A stretch of DNA of 64,000 nucleotides from Methyloversatilis discipulorum (lineage in GTDB: Bacteria; Pseudomonadota; Gammaproteobacteria; Burkholderiales; Rhodocyclaceae). The stretch spans positions 140,045 through 204,044 of the forward strand of contig NZ_JADMJL010000027.1 in the NCBI RefSeq assembly GCF_018780585.1, in the 5' to 3' direction. Below the pieces are notes generated by a model. That model was not told where the DNA came from. It made no database searches and saw nothing but the letters and a program-made list of their open reading frames with translations. The position numbers were made by a program, and so were the translations under genes. This document shows positions 16,934 to 24,826 of the stretch, piece by piece (within the stretch, counting starts at the first letter, position 1; every line of letters starts with the position of its first letter).

Positions 16934-18109
16934 TCAGCGACGGGCGGCACGACGCGCGAAGGCCAGCAGGCCGAGGCCGGCCAGCAGTTGCGCGTACTGT
17001 TCGGGTTCGGGGACGGCGCTCACTTCGATGGCGATGAACTGCGTGCTCTGCGTGGCGCTGAAGTTGTTGTCGGCGACCAGCACCAGCGTGCGGTTGCCGT
17101 TGGCCAGCGTCTTGCCCCAGCTCACGCCTTCGATGTTGTCCAGCGTGATGCCTTCGTAGGTGATCGGCATTTCCAGCAGCAGCGTGCGGCGCATCGGCGT
17201 GTAGTCGGCGCCGGCCAGGCTGGCGAAGTTACTCACGTCGGTGGTTTCGGCGGTGATTTCCGCCAGCGTCAGCTGGATGGTGTTGCCGACGCCAAAGGCG
17301 AAGGCGCGCTCGATCGCGATGAACTGCGTGTCGGAAATCGCCAGCAGTTCGGGCAGGCCGTTGTCCGGGCCGAAGGGCGCGCCCGGCACTGCGTCGACCG
17401 GAATCGGCGGCAGTTCGTAGGCATATTGCGCACCGGCCGCGCCGCTCACCGGGTCGAGCGCGGTCAGGCGCACCACGCTGCCGTTGCTGATGGACGTGAT
17501 CGGGCCGTCCTGCACCAGCGCGTCTTCGTTGGCGGTGTAGATCGTGCCGTCCGGCGTCACCGTGAGCGCTTCGAACAGCTTGTTGTTGCGCCCGCCCGTG
17601 GTGGCGTTGTCGACGTAGTTGTACATGGCCGGCGTGGCGAATTCGCGCACGAACACGCCTGACGTCGTCATTTCACGGACGAAGGGCTGGTAGCGGCTGG
17701 CGGCGTTCGCGTTCCAGTTGCCTTCCGACGACCAGTACAGATTGCCGTTCGGCGCGACGCGGATGCCTTCCGGGTCCACCGTGCGGGCGTTCGACGGGAA
17801 GGTCGTGCCGTCCGGCCGTTGCATGTAGGTCTGGCTGTTGATGGTGACGCCGTTGAAGCCGGCGGCGTCGTAGTCCAGCGACAGGTTGTAGAAGCGCGGC
17901 GTGCCGCGCTCGCCGCCGCGGTCATCGGCGATCGCCCAGTAGGTGCCGTCGGCGGCGCGGTCGAGGCCGGAGATGCCGCCGAATTCGACGCCCTGGAACA
18001 GCGTGCCAGTCGGCAGCGAGGTCGCGCCGATCACGCGCAGCGAGAAGTCGGCCGCCTGTGCGGCGCCGAACGAGAGGGCCACGGCGGTGGCCAGAAGCAG
18101 TTTCTTCAT
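16934..18109 (-). CDS. PEP-CTERM esterase-like phytase-family protein
   Basis: A 391-residue secreted beta-propeller-like protein of the 'esterase-like activity of phytase' family. The start at 18109 (MKKLLLATAVALSFGAAQA) gives a proper signal peptide; a start eight codons upstream is less likely. Family blocks are FGGISGLDRAADGTYWAIADDRG, TVDPEGIRVAPNGNLYWSSEG, KLFEALTVTPDGTIYTANEDAL and TLDNIEGVSWGKTLANGNRTLVLVADNNF. The C-terminus is VPEPEQYAQLLAGLGLLAFA plus Arg residues. Probably hydrolyses phosphoester or ester substrates outside the cell. Confidence 0.88.
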   Translation of the reverse strand: MKKLLLATAVALSFGAAQAADFSLRVIGATSLPTGTLFQGVEFGGISGLDRAADGTYWAIADDRGGERGTPRFYNLSLDYDAAGFNGVTINSQTYMQRPDGTTFPSNARTVDPEGIRVAPNGNLYWSSEGNWNANAASRYQPFVREMTTSGVFVREFATPAMYNYVDNATTGGRNNKLFEALTVTPDGTIYTANEDALVQDGPITSISNGSVVRLTALDPVSGAAGAQYAYELPPIPVDAVPGAPFGPDNGLPELLAISDTQFIAIERAFAFGVGNTIQLTLAEITAETTDVSNFASLAGADYTPMRRTLLLEMPITYEGITLDNIEGVSWGKTLANGNRTLVLVADNNFSATQSTQFIAIEVSAVPEPEQYAQLLAGLGLLAFARRAARR

Positions 18110-18130
18110 GATGGATTCCTGCAGGCGTGA

Positions 18131-18158
18131 CAAACCGGCCCCGACGCGGCGGGGCCGG
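18131..18158 (-). terminator. Strong GC hairpin between two phytase-like genes
   Basis: CCGGCCCCG (18135-18143) and CGGGGCCGG (18150-18158) form a perfect 9-bp stem with a 6-nt loop, just after the stop of the gene at 18168-19511. On the minus strand it is followed by TTTG, a weak U-tract, so termination or attenuation before the next gene is plausible. Confidence 0.5.
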
Positions 18159-18167
18159 TGCGAAGGA

Positions 18168-19511
18168 TCAGCGGCGGCGCTTTGCGGCCAGGCCGATCAG
18201 GCCCAGGCCGGCCAGCATCAGCGCGTAGGTTTCCGGCTCCGGCACCGGGTTGGCCAGGCTGATCTTCAGGAACTCGGTGTGGTCGGAACCGAAGTCGCGG
18301 CCGCCGGTGCCCGGGTAGTTGTTGTCGTTGATCACCAGCAGCGTGTTGGCGTCGAGGATGAGCACGTCCTCGATGGTCACGTAGGGGAAGGTGAAGGTGG
18401 TGAGGCCGTCGCCGTTCAGATCGTCCGGGTCGGCGATGTTCATCAGGTCGACCAGTTCGGTCTTGGTGACGAAGCCGCCGTCGGCGACACCGGTGGTGTC
18501 GGCGATGAAGATCTTCTTGAACGGCGTGCCGCTGGTGGCGGTGCCGCCGTTGCGCTCGATCACTAGGAAGCGGTGGTCGTCGATGGCCGTCATGTCGCCG
18601 ATCGCGGTGCCTTCGGCTTCGAGCTGGTACAGGTAGTCAAGGCCGGTATAGCTTTCGCTGTCGATGCTGAATTCGTTGATGCGCAGGCTCTTCGCCGGAT
18701 CGCCGGCCACGGTCTTTTCGAGCAGCGTGTAGAGCTTGTCGCCGCTGGCGTTGATGGCCATGCCCTCGAAGCCGCCCGAGCCGCCGAGGTTGCTCGTGAC
18801 CGAACCGTTCAGCACCGCCTCGTGCTGCGGCGCGAACACGCCGGGCAGCGCGATTTCGCGGCGCTGGACCACGCCGGTAGCGTCGGTTTTCACCAGGTAG
18901 GGACCGAATTCATCGCCGAACCACAGATTGCCGTTCTTGTCCTGGCGCACCGATTCGACGTCGAGGTCGGCGCCGGTGAGCAGGCGGCCGGCCTTGATCG
19001 ACGGATCGACCAGCGGGTTGGCGGCGTTGTTGTAGTAGTGCGTGTAGTCGGCCTGGACCTTGATGCTCAGCAGGTTCTTCGGGTCGCTCAGCGTGATCCG
19101 GCTCGCGGCGTTGAAGGCGGGCAGCGAGGCGCCGGTATTCCAGTTGGCGGCGGACACGGTGCCGCTGCCGCCCAGCGCGGTGCGGAAATCGACATTCACC
19201 GCGTAGCTGCGCAGCAGCGTGTCGGCCGAATTGCCCTGCGCGCCGAAGCCGTTGTCGGTGATGACGCGGAAGCTGCCGTTGGCGCCGGCCAGCACGCCCG
19301 AGAAGCCCTGCACCGGCTGCATGTCGACCAGCGGCAGCGGATTGCCGCCGGCACCTGCGCCGGCAAACTGACCCGAGGTCGGGCCGTCGGCGAAGGTGTT
19401 GGCCGGCATCACGGCCCAGCCGGACAGCGTGTTCTGCGCGGCGTTGGCCGAGGTGGCGGCAAAGGCGGCCGCCACGGCCAGCACCAGGGTGAGTTGCGTG
19501 CGTGCGTTCAT
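18168..19511 (-). CDS. PEP-CTERM esterase-like phytase-family protein
   Basis: A 447-residue secreted protein, a divergent paralogue of its downstream neighbour. The start at 19511 (MNARTQLTLVLAVAAAFAATSANA) is chosen for the signal peptide; the 87 codons open upstream are Arg/Pro-rich and unlikely to be translated. Family blocks include VQGFSGVLAGANGSFRVITDNGFG, DVESVRQDKNGNLWFGDEFG, GGFEGMAINASGDKLYTLLE, IGDMTAIDDHRFLVIERN and TIEDVLILDANTLLVINDNNY. The sorting signal is VPEPETYALMLAGLGLIGLA followed by KRRR. First gene of the minus-strand exported-enzyme run. Confidence 0.9.
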   Translation of the reverse strand: MNARTQLTLVLAVAAAFAATSANAAQNTLSGWAVMPANTFADGPTSGQFAGAGAGGNPLPLVDMQPVQGFSGVLAGANGSFRVITDNGFGAQGNSADTLLRSYAVNVDFRTALGGSGTVSAANWNTGASLPAFNAASRITLSDPKNLLSIKVQADYTHYYNNAANPLVDPSIKAGRLLTGADLDVESVRQDKNGNLWFGDEFGPYLVKTDATGVVQRREIALPGVFAPQHEAVLNGSVTSNLGGSGGFEGMAINASGDKLYTLLEKTVAGDPAKSLRINEFSIDSESYTGLDYLYQLEAEGTAIGDMTAIDDHRFLVIERNGGTATSGTPFKKIFIADTTGVADGGFVTKTELVDLMNIADPDDLNGDGLTTFTFPYVTIEDVLILDANTLLVINDNNYPGTGGRDFGSDHTEFLKISLANPVPEPETYALMLAGLGLIGLAAKRRR

Positions 19512-19827
19512 GTCGTGTCTCCCACAGGTTTCATGCCGGCGGAGTGCCGGGAACGCGCCGACCATAGGGAGAGGTCTTTTCAATGCCATGAAGGGCAGGT
19601 GAGCCGTTCGGCCCATGCCGCCTGCAAATCCGCGCCCGGCCGGGGCGTGCGTGTCGACGTGGGGGTGCCTGCGCGGCCTTGCCGCGGCCGCCCGCGCACG
19701 CGGCAGATGACGACCGTGTGACGGAATGCGTTTCTTCCTGTTACGCCGCGGACCCCGTGCACGGCCCGGCAACGGCTGCGGCCTGCATGTAAACTCCGCG
19801 CTTTACCTCCCGCGAACCGAGCCTGCC
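19512..19827. other. Intergenic region between the phytase-like gene and argJ
   Basis: A 316-bp non-coding gap that must hold two divergent promoters. On the plus strand TAAACT (19790-19795) followed by CCGCG sits 32 nt before the argJ ATG and is a weak -10 candidate. I see no Pho box, no repeat and no RNA gene. Confidence 0.4.
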
Positions 19828-21069
19828 ATGCCCGTGAACTACCAGACGCCCCCCGCCGAATCCATCCTGCCGGTTGCCGGCGTCCGTCTGGGCATCGCCC
19901 AGGCCGGCATCCGCAAGGCCAACCGGCGCGACCTGTGCCTGATTTCGCTGCTGCCGGGCGCGCGCGTGGCTGGCGTGTTCACGGTGAACCGCTTCTGTGC
20001 GGCGCCGGTGCAGGTGTGCCGCGACCACCTGTCGCGCAGCGACATCCGCGCGCTGGTCATCAACACCGGCATCGCCAATGCCGGCACCGGCGAACCGGGT
20101 CTGGTCGCCGCCCACGCCACCTGCGTGGCGGTCGCCCGCGCGCTCGAACTGGCGCCGGAACAGGTGCTGCCCTTCTCGACCGGCGTCATCATGGAGCCGC
20201 TGCCGGTGGACCGCATCGAGCGTGGCATCCCGGCCTGCATGGACGATCTCGACGAGGCCAACTGGTACGAGGCGGCGCACGCCATCATGACCACCGACAC
20301 CATCGCCAAGGCCGGATCGCGCACGCTCACCCTCGACGGCCGCAAGATCACCGTCACCGGCATCAGCAAGGGCGCCGGCATGATCAAGCCGAACATGGCC
20401 ACCATGCTCGGCTTCATCGCCACCGACGCGGCGGTGTCGCAGGCCGCGCTGGAAGACATGGTGAAGCACGCCGCCGACCGCTCGTTCAACTGCGTCACCG
20501 TCGATGGCGACACCTCGACCAACGATTCCTTCATGCTCATCGCCTCCGGCACGGCCGGCAACGCCGAAATCACCTCGCTCGACAGCGCCGACGGCCGCGC
20601 GCTGGCCGACGCCGTTACCTCGCTGGCAGCCGAACTGGCACAGGCCATCGTGCGCGACGGCGAGGGCGCGACCAAGTTCATCACCATCGAGATCGAAGGC
20701 GGCACTGACGTGCCCGAGTGCAAGGCGGTCGGCTACGCGATCGCCCACTCGCCGCTGGTCAAGACCGCCTTCTTCGCGTCCGACCCCAACCTCGGCCGCA
20801 TCCTGGCCGCGGTCGGCAACGCCGCGCAGACGCACCCGTCGCTGGCTGATCTCGACACGTCGAAAGTGAGCCTGTGGATCGGTGACTTCCTCGTGTCGAA
20901 GGACGGCGGCCGCAACCCGGACTACAAGGAAGAGCAGGGCGCGGCCGCGATGGCGCCGGCCGAGATCACGATCCGCGTCGCGCTCGGCCGCGGCGACGCC
21001 CGCGCCACCTGCTGGACCTGCGACTTCAGTTACGACTACGTGAAGATCAACGCGGACTACCGCAGCTGA
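19828..21069 (+). CDS. argJ: Bifunctional glutamate N-acetyltransferase / N-acetylglutamate synthase
   Basis: ArgJ recycles acetyl groups from N-acetylornithine to glutamate in arginine biosynthesis. The 413-residue precursor has the self-cleavage segment [19 protein letters not shown] near the middle. The protein is cut before the Thr of MAT-ML to give alpha and beta chains, and that Thr becomes the nucleophile. [17 protein letters not shown] and [14 protein letters not shown] are further family blocks. The start at 19828 (MPVNYQTPP) fits the family; the open frame extends upstream. Presence of argJ implies a cyclic arginine pathway. Confidence 0.96.
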   Translation: MPVNYQTPPAESILPVAGVRLGIAQAGIRKANRRDLCLISLLPGARVAGVFTVNRFCAAPVQVCRDHLSRSDIRALVINTGIANAGTGEPGLVAAHATCVAVARALELAPEQVLPFSTGVIMEPLPVDRIERGIPACMDDLDEANWYEAAHAIMTTDTIAKAGSRTLTLDGRKITVTGISKGAGMIKPNMATMLGFIATDAAVSQAALEDMVKHAADRSFNCVTVDGDTSTNDSFMLIASGTAGNAEITSLDSADGRALADAVTSLAAELAQAIVRDGEGATKFITIEIEGGTDVPECKAVGYAIAHSPLVKTAFFASDPNLGRILAAVGNAAQTHPSLADLDTSKVSLWIGDFLVSKDGGRNPDYKEEQGAAAMAPAEITIRVALGRGDARATCWTCDFSYDYVKINADYRS

Positions 21070-21111
21070 GCGCATCGACGCGCTGAGCCCCCACCCGGCG
21101 CTGCGCGCCAT

Positions 21112-21135
21112 CCTCTCCCGCATCCGCGGGAGAGG
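21112..21135. repeat. Perfect intergenic palindrome after argJ
   Basis: CCTCTCCCGC and GCGGGAGAGG form a 10-bp stem with an ATCC loop. This CTCTCCCGC-type palindrome is a frequent intergenic element in GC-rich proteobacteria. It lies 43 bp after the argJ stop. No U-tract follows, so its role as a terminator is uncertain. Confidence 0.7.
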
Positions 21136-21280
21136 GGCCGGAGGTGAGGGTCGAAGTCGATCCCGGAGCGCAGCCCGGCCGATTCACCGCCGGCGCCCGC
21201 ACCTCGTGGGCGCGAGCCTGCTCGCGATCAGGCGGCCGACGCAGCCCGGAAATCGGCCGCTTGCGCGGAACACGCGCCAG

Positions 21281-22186
21281 TCAGTCCGCATCCTCCCTGC
21301 GCCTTGACCGCAGCGCCGCAGCCACCGCCTGAGCAAGTGCCTCGAGCAGGGCATCGGCTGCCCTGCTTCGCTGATCACCGTGGGCCGCGGTAATCGCCGC
21401 TTCATCGACGTTGCGGCAGGCGGACAGCGCGGTGCGCAGCATCGCTGCCTTGGGGTAGGGGCGCGAGGCGCGTCCCGGGTAGGCGCGGAAGTCGCAGGTG
21501 CACAGGGTCATCAGCTGGTCGAAGCGCTCGGGATGCCCGAAGGCGTCCACCCGTTCCAGCATCGCCGTGATCGAACCGGCGCGCATTTCCGCCGCGCGAT
21601 GCACGCGCTCGCATTCGGCGTTGGCCAGCAAGGCCAGATCAAGGCAGTCGTCTGGCACGCCAAAACGCGCGCTGATCGCTTCGATGCGCGGCACCCCGCG
21701 CTCGATGTGCCGGTAGTGCACCGGCAGGTGCTCGCGCGGCGAATCCGACTTGCCGACGTTGAACACCAGCGCCGCGTAACGCACCGCGAAAGGCGCGTCG
21801 CGGCGCGCCACTTCATCGACGGTGCGCAGCAGGTGTTCGCCGATATCGACCTGATCCGGGTCGTCCGCTATCTGCGGCACGCCGAACAGCGCGTCGACCT
21901 CGGGCAGCAGCACGGCCAGTGCATCGCACTCGCGCAGCGCGCGCAGCATGCGCGACGGCGCCCGCGCCGACAGGCCGCGCGCCAGTTCGCGCCAGGCGAG
22001 CTCGGGCGCGAGATCGACCAGCACGCCGGCGGCCACCTGTTCGTACATCAGGTCCAGCGTGTCTTCGTCGAGCCCGTCGTCCTGGCTCGCAGCCAGGGCC
22101 GCTATGCGCAGCACGGTGAGGGCGGGGCTGGCGAGCAGGTCGGTGAAGGACTTGCCGAACGGTCCGGGGGTGAGGTTCGCGCTCAT
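21281..22186 (-). CDS. Headless Cca-like protein: tRNA nucleotidyltransferase C-terminal/HD region only
   Basis: A 301-residue protein resembling the C-terminal half of proteobacterial CCA-adding enzymes. ALTVLRIAALAAS, LAPELAWRELARGL, LRECDALAVLLPEVDALFGVPQ and ERVDAFGHPERFDQLMTLCTCDF all have Cca counterparts. The N-terminal catalytic head (GGxVRD and DxD nucleotidyltransferase motifs) is absent. The HD hallmark is also broken: where Cca has HDLGKG, residues 142-147 read FNVGKS, although His118, His157 and His160 remain. It is probably neither a nucleotidyltransferase nor an HD phosphohydrolase, and may be an RNA-binding relic or regulator. Start at 22186 (MSANLTPGPFG). Confidence 0.7.
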   Translation of the reverse strand: MSANLTPGPFGKSFTDLLASPALTVLRIAALAASQDDGLDEDTLDLMYEQVAAGVLVDLAPELAWRELARGLSARAPSRMLRALRECDALAVLLPEVDALFGVPQIADDPDQVDIGEHLLRTVDEVARRDAPFAVRYAALVFNVGKSDSPREHLPVHYRHIERGVPRIEAISARFGVPDDCLDLALLANAECERVHRAAEMRAGSITAMLERVDAFGHPERFDQLMTLCTCDFRAYPGRASRPYPKAAMLRTALSACRNVDEAAITAAHGDQRSRAADALLEALAQAVAAALRSRRREDAD

Positions 22187-22380
22187 GAATGACGTCTTCG
22201 TGGGGTATCCGGTGCGCATTCTGGCGCCGTCGCGGCGCAGTGCATCGTCGATGGCCTGACCGTCCACCGCCCGCCGCGACCGATGGCCCGTTCGGACCAC
22301 GTTGCGGCGCCGATGCCGTCACGCAGTCGACACCCGCCGCGCCGATGATGAGAATCTCGTCACCGCGCCCGGAGTCCCGA

Positions 22381-24027
22381 ATGTCCTCGTCCTGTATGTC
22401 TCCCAGCCGTCGCCGCCTGCTCCAGGGCTCCGGCGCGCTGGCCGCCACCCGCTTCACCGGCCTGATGGGCGCGTTGTATGCGCAGAACGCGCTGGCCGCC
22501 ACCGGCAAGCAGACGGTGTCGGCCCTGTCGCCCTACGGCGCGCTGGCGCCGGTCAAGGACGCGACCACCGGCCTGCCGCTGCTGCAACTGCCGCCGGGCT
22601 TCAGCTACCGCAGCTTCGGCTGGACCGGCGACAGCATGAGCGACGGCAATCCGACGCCCGGCAATCACGACGGCATGGCCGTGGTCACGTCGCGCCGCGC
22701 CGGCCGCAGCACCGAACTCGTGCTGGTGCGCAACCATGAGCGCGGCCTGGTCGCCACGCCGGCGGAAGCCATCCAGGCGCCGCGCAGCTACGCCACCCAG
22801 CCGGTGAACGGCATCATCACCGTCTTCTACGGCAGCCTGCCCATCCGCATCGGCGCCGGCGGAATCGTGACCGACCCGTCGGCGGCGGCACCGGCGCCCT
22901 TCGTCGGCTACCCGGCCGGCGGCACCACCAATCTGCTGTTCCGCGACGCGGGCTGGGCCGGTGCCACCGGCTCGATCGGCGGCACGCTGGGCAACTGCGC
23001 CGGCGGTCCGACGCCCTGGGGTACCTGGCTCACCTGCGAAGAAACCATCTACGACTTCTCCGGCATCGGCGGCAAGAAGCACGGCTATGTGTTCGAAGTC
23101 GACGCCGACGCCGGCGACTCGATCGCCGACCCCATCATCGGCATGGGCCGTTTCGTGCACGAAGCGGTGGCGGTCGACCCGACCACCGGCTACGTCTACG
23201 AAACTGAAGACAACCGCAACGTGTCGGCCTTCTTCCGCTACGTGCCGGCCGACACCTCGGGCGAAATGGGCAGCCTGCATAACGGCGGCAAGCTGCAGGC
23301 GGCGCGCATCAAGACCATCGTGCGCAAGGCCGCGCCGGCCACGCTGGCCCAGGCCAACGACCAGGGCCTGCTGAACCCGGACATCGGTGACGAGTACGAA
23401 CTGGAGTGGGTCGACATCGCCAACCCGGACGCCGACCCGGTGGTTGTCGCCGGCCAGCCCGGCGGCGTCAGCCTCGCCTTCATGTCCGGCCCCACTCACC
23501 AGGCCATCAGCCAGGGCGGCGCGCGCATGAGCCGCGGCGAAGGCATCTGGTATTCGGCCGGCAAGATGTTCATCGTCGATACCGCCGCCGGCACCGACAG
23601 CCGCTCGCGCGTCGGCCAGGGCGAAGGTGCGGTGTGGGAACTGACGCTGGCCACCATGCGCCTGCGCGCCATCTTCGTCAGCGGCAACCAGACCGCCGGC
23701 AACAACCCGGACAACGTCACCGTCAGCCCGCGCGGCGGCGTGCTGCTGTGCGAAGACGGCGGCGGCACCACCGACGCCTACGGCACCGGCAACCGCCTGC
23801 TCGGCCTGAACCCGGCCGGCGAGGCCTACATCTTCTGCAAGAACAACGTGAACCTTGCCGCCGACCAGATCGCCGCCGCCGGCAAGACCGTGGCCGCGGC
23901 CGACTATCGCAACTACGAATTCTGCGGCGCCTGCTTCGACCCGACCGGCCGCGTGCTGTTCGTGAACATGCAGACGCCGGGCATCACCGTGGCCATCACC
24001 GGCCCGTGGGCCAGGGGCAATCTCTAA
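22381..24027 (+). CDS. PhoX-family alkaline phosphatase (DUF839), Tat-exported
   Basis: A 548-residue protein starting MSSSCMSPSRRRLLQGSGAL. The twin-arginine motif SRRRLLQ is typical of PhoX, which is folded around Fe/Ca cofactors before export. The body shows PGFSYRSFGWTGDSMSDG, VLVRNHERG, GGPTPWGTWLTCEETI, KKHGYVFEVDADAGD, FVHEAVAVDPTTGYVYETED and NPDNVTVSPRGGVLLCEDGGG. These are the Glu- and Cys-containing metal-binding blocks of the PhoX/DUF839 family. Probably releases phosphate from organic phosphoesters in the periplasm or outside. The start at 22381 gives the Tat signal; 64 codons upstream are open but non-coding in character. Confidence 0.9.
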   Translation: MSSSCMSPSRRRLLQGSGALAATRFTGLMGALYAQNALAATGKQTVSALSPYGALAPVKDATTGLPLLQLPPGFSYRSFGWTGDSMSDGNPTPGNHDGMAVVTSRRAGRSTELVLVRNHERGLVATPAEAIQAPRSYATQPVNGIITVFYGSLPIRIGAGGIVTDPSAAAPAPFVGYPAGGTTNLLFRDAGWAGATGSIGGTLGNCAGGPTPWGTWLTCEETIYDFSGIGGKKHGYVFEVDADAGDSIADPIIGMGRFVHEAVAVDPTTGYVYETEDNRNVSAFFRYVPADTSGEMGSLHNGGKLQAARIKTIVRKAAPATLAQANDQGLLNPDIGDEYELEWVDIANPDADPVVVAGQPGGVSLAFMSGPTHQAISQGGARMSRGEGIWYSAGKMFIVDTAAGTDSRSRVGQGEGAVWELTLATMRLRAIFVSGNQTAGNNPDNVTVSPRGGVLLCEDGGGTTDAYGTGNRLLGLNPAGEAYIFCKNNVNLAADQIAAAGKTVAAADYRNYEFCGACFDPTGRVLFVNMQTPGITVAITGPWARGNL

Positions 24028-24049
24028 GCACCGATCCGGGAGCCATCAC

Positions 24050-24619
24050 ATGAACATTCGCCACACCTTCGCCGCCGTACTTTGCGCCTTCGCACTCGCC
24101 CCGGTCGCCCACGCCTACACGCTCGACGTCGTCGCCGCCAACGGTAATACCGTGGACACCAGCTTCAGCACGCCCGACATGCTGTCCATCGACTTCGGCC
24201 TGATCAACACGCTGCCGGTTACGCTCACGCTGACGCGCGACGACAGCGACCTGCCGCTGCTGCCGTTCAACGCCATCGTCCGCAATTACATCGGTCTGGG
24301 CTTCGAAAGCCTGACGCTGACGATATCCGGTGGCCTGTTCAACACACTGGGCAGCGCCGGCGGCACCTTCGGCTCGGTCGCCACCGTCACCGGCAGCCAC
24401 GACAGCGCACGCATCACCTTCAGCGGCCCGGAATACGTCGAAGCCGCGCTCGGCGACTGGTTCCTCGACGGCAGCCAGACCGACTTCGTGCTCGACATCG
24501 CCAACGCCACCGGCCCGGTCACCCTGACACTGACCGCCGCGGTGCCCGAGCCTGAAAGCTGGGCCATGATGCTGGCCGGCCTGGGGCTGCTCAGCGCGGC
24601 GGCGCGTCGACGTCGCTGA
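24050..24619 (+). CDS. PEP-CTERM exported protein
   Basis: A 189-residue secreted protein with signal peptide (TFAAVLCAFALAPVAHA) and sorting signal VPEPESWAMMLAGLGLLSAA followed by RRRR. The mature part of about 140 residues is hydrophobic, Thr/Leu/Asp-rich and beta-like, without a catalytic motif. It lies 22 bp after PhoX and is probably co-transcribed, so it may help retain or display that enzyme. Confidence 0.9.
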   Translation: MNIRHTFAAVLCAFALAPVAHAYTLDVVAANGNTVDTSFSTPDMLSIDFGLINTLPVTLTLTRDDSDLPLLPFNAIVRNYIGLGFESLTLTISGGLFNTLGSAGGTFGSVATVTGSHDSARITFSGPEYVEAALGDWFLDGSQTDFVLDIANATGPVTLTLTAAVPEPESWAMMLAGLGLLSAAARRRR

Positions 24620-24676
24620 GGGGCGGGGCGGTGTATCCGCTGCGGTGCGCACCATGTGCGTCGGTTCCCGTGACGC

Positions 24677-24799
24677 TCAGGCGGACTTGGGGTCGCTGAA
24701 TTCGAGCAGTGAGAGCAGCAGTTCTTCTGCGCTGATCTTGGTCGCGGCGATGCCATGACGGCCGGGCAGGACCTTTAGGACCTTCCCGTTCAAGACGTT
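24677..24799 (-). pseudogene. Short coding-like remnant abutting the CRISPR array end
   Basis: Forty codons are open between a TGA inside the degenerate terminal repeat (24800-24802) and a TGA at 24677-24679. The peptide, in part GRHGIAATKISAEELLL then SLLEFSDPKSA, looks like the natural C-terminus of a protein: amphipathic, charged, unlike a random GC-rich frame. No ATG is present, only a TTG at codon 3. I read it as the tail of a gene cut off by the array, identity unknown; it could be fortuitous. Confidence 0.3.
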
Positions 24800-24826
24800 T
24801 CAATCCACGCGCCTGCGGGGGAACGG
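24796..24826 (-). repeat. Degenerate leader-distal CRISPR repeat
   Basis: Thirty-one bases that align with the 29-bp array repeat with three substitutions and two single-base insertions, ending in the same GAACGG. Exactly 32 bp (24827-24858) separate it from the first perfect repeat, one normal spacer length. Its left part GTTTCAATCCACGC is identical to the start of many type I-C repeats. Confidence 0.8.

Noticed and set aside
19512..19600. Pho box upstream of the exported phosphatase run
   Set aside because: Partial CTTCAT-like words occur, but no pair of CTGTCAT-like repeats at 11-bp spacing.
11957..24619. Exosortase (EpsH/XrtA) gene for the PEP-CTERM proteins
   Set aside because: No polytopic exosortase with its Cys-Arg-His motifs is encoded in the window; it must lie elsewhere.
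24796..24826. A separate type I-C array
   Set aside because: Only one copy with a I-C-like half; spacing and right half tie it to the I-E array.
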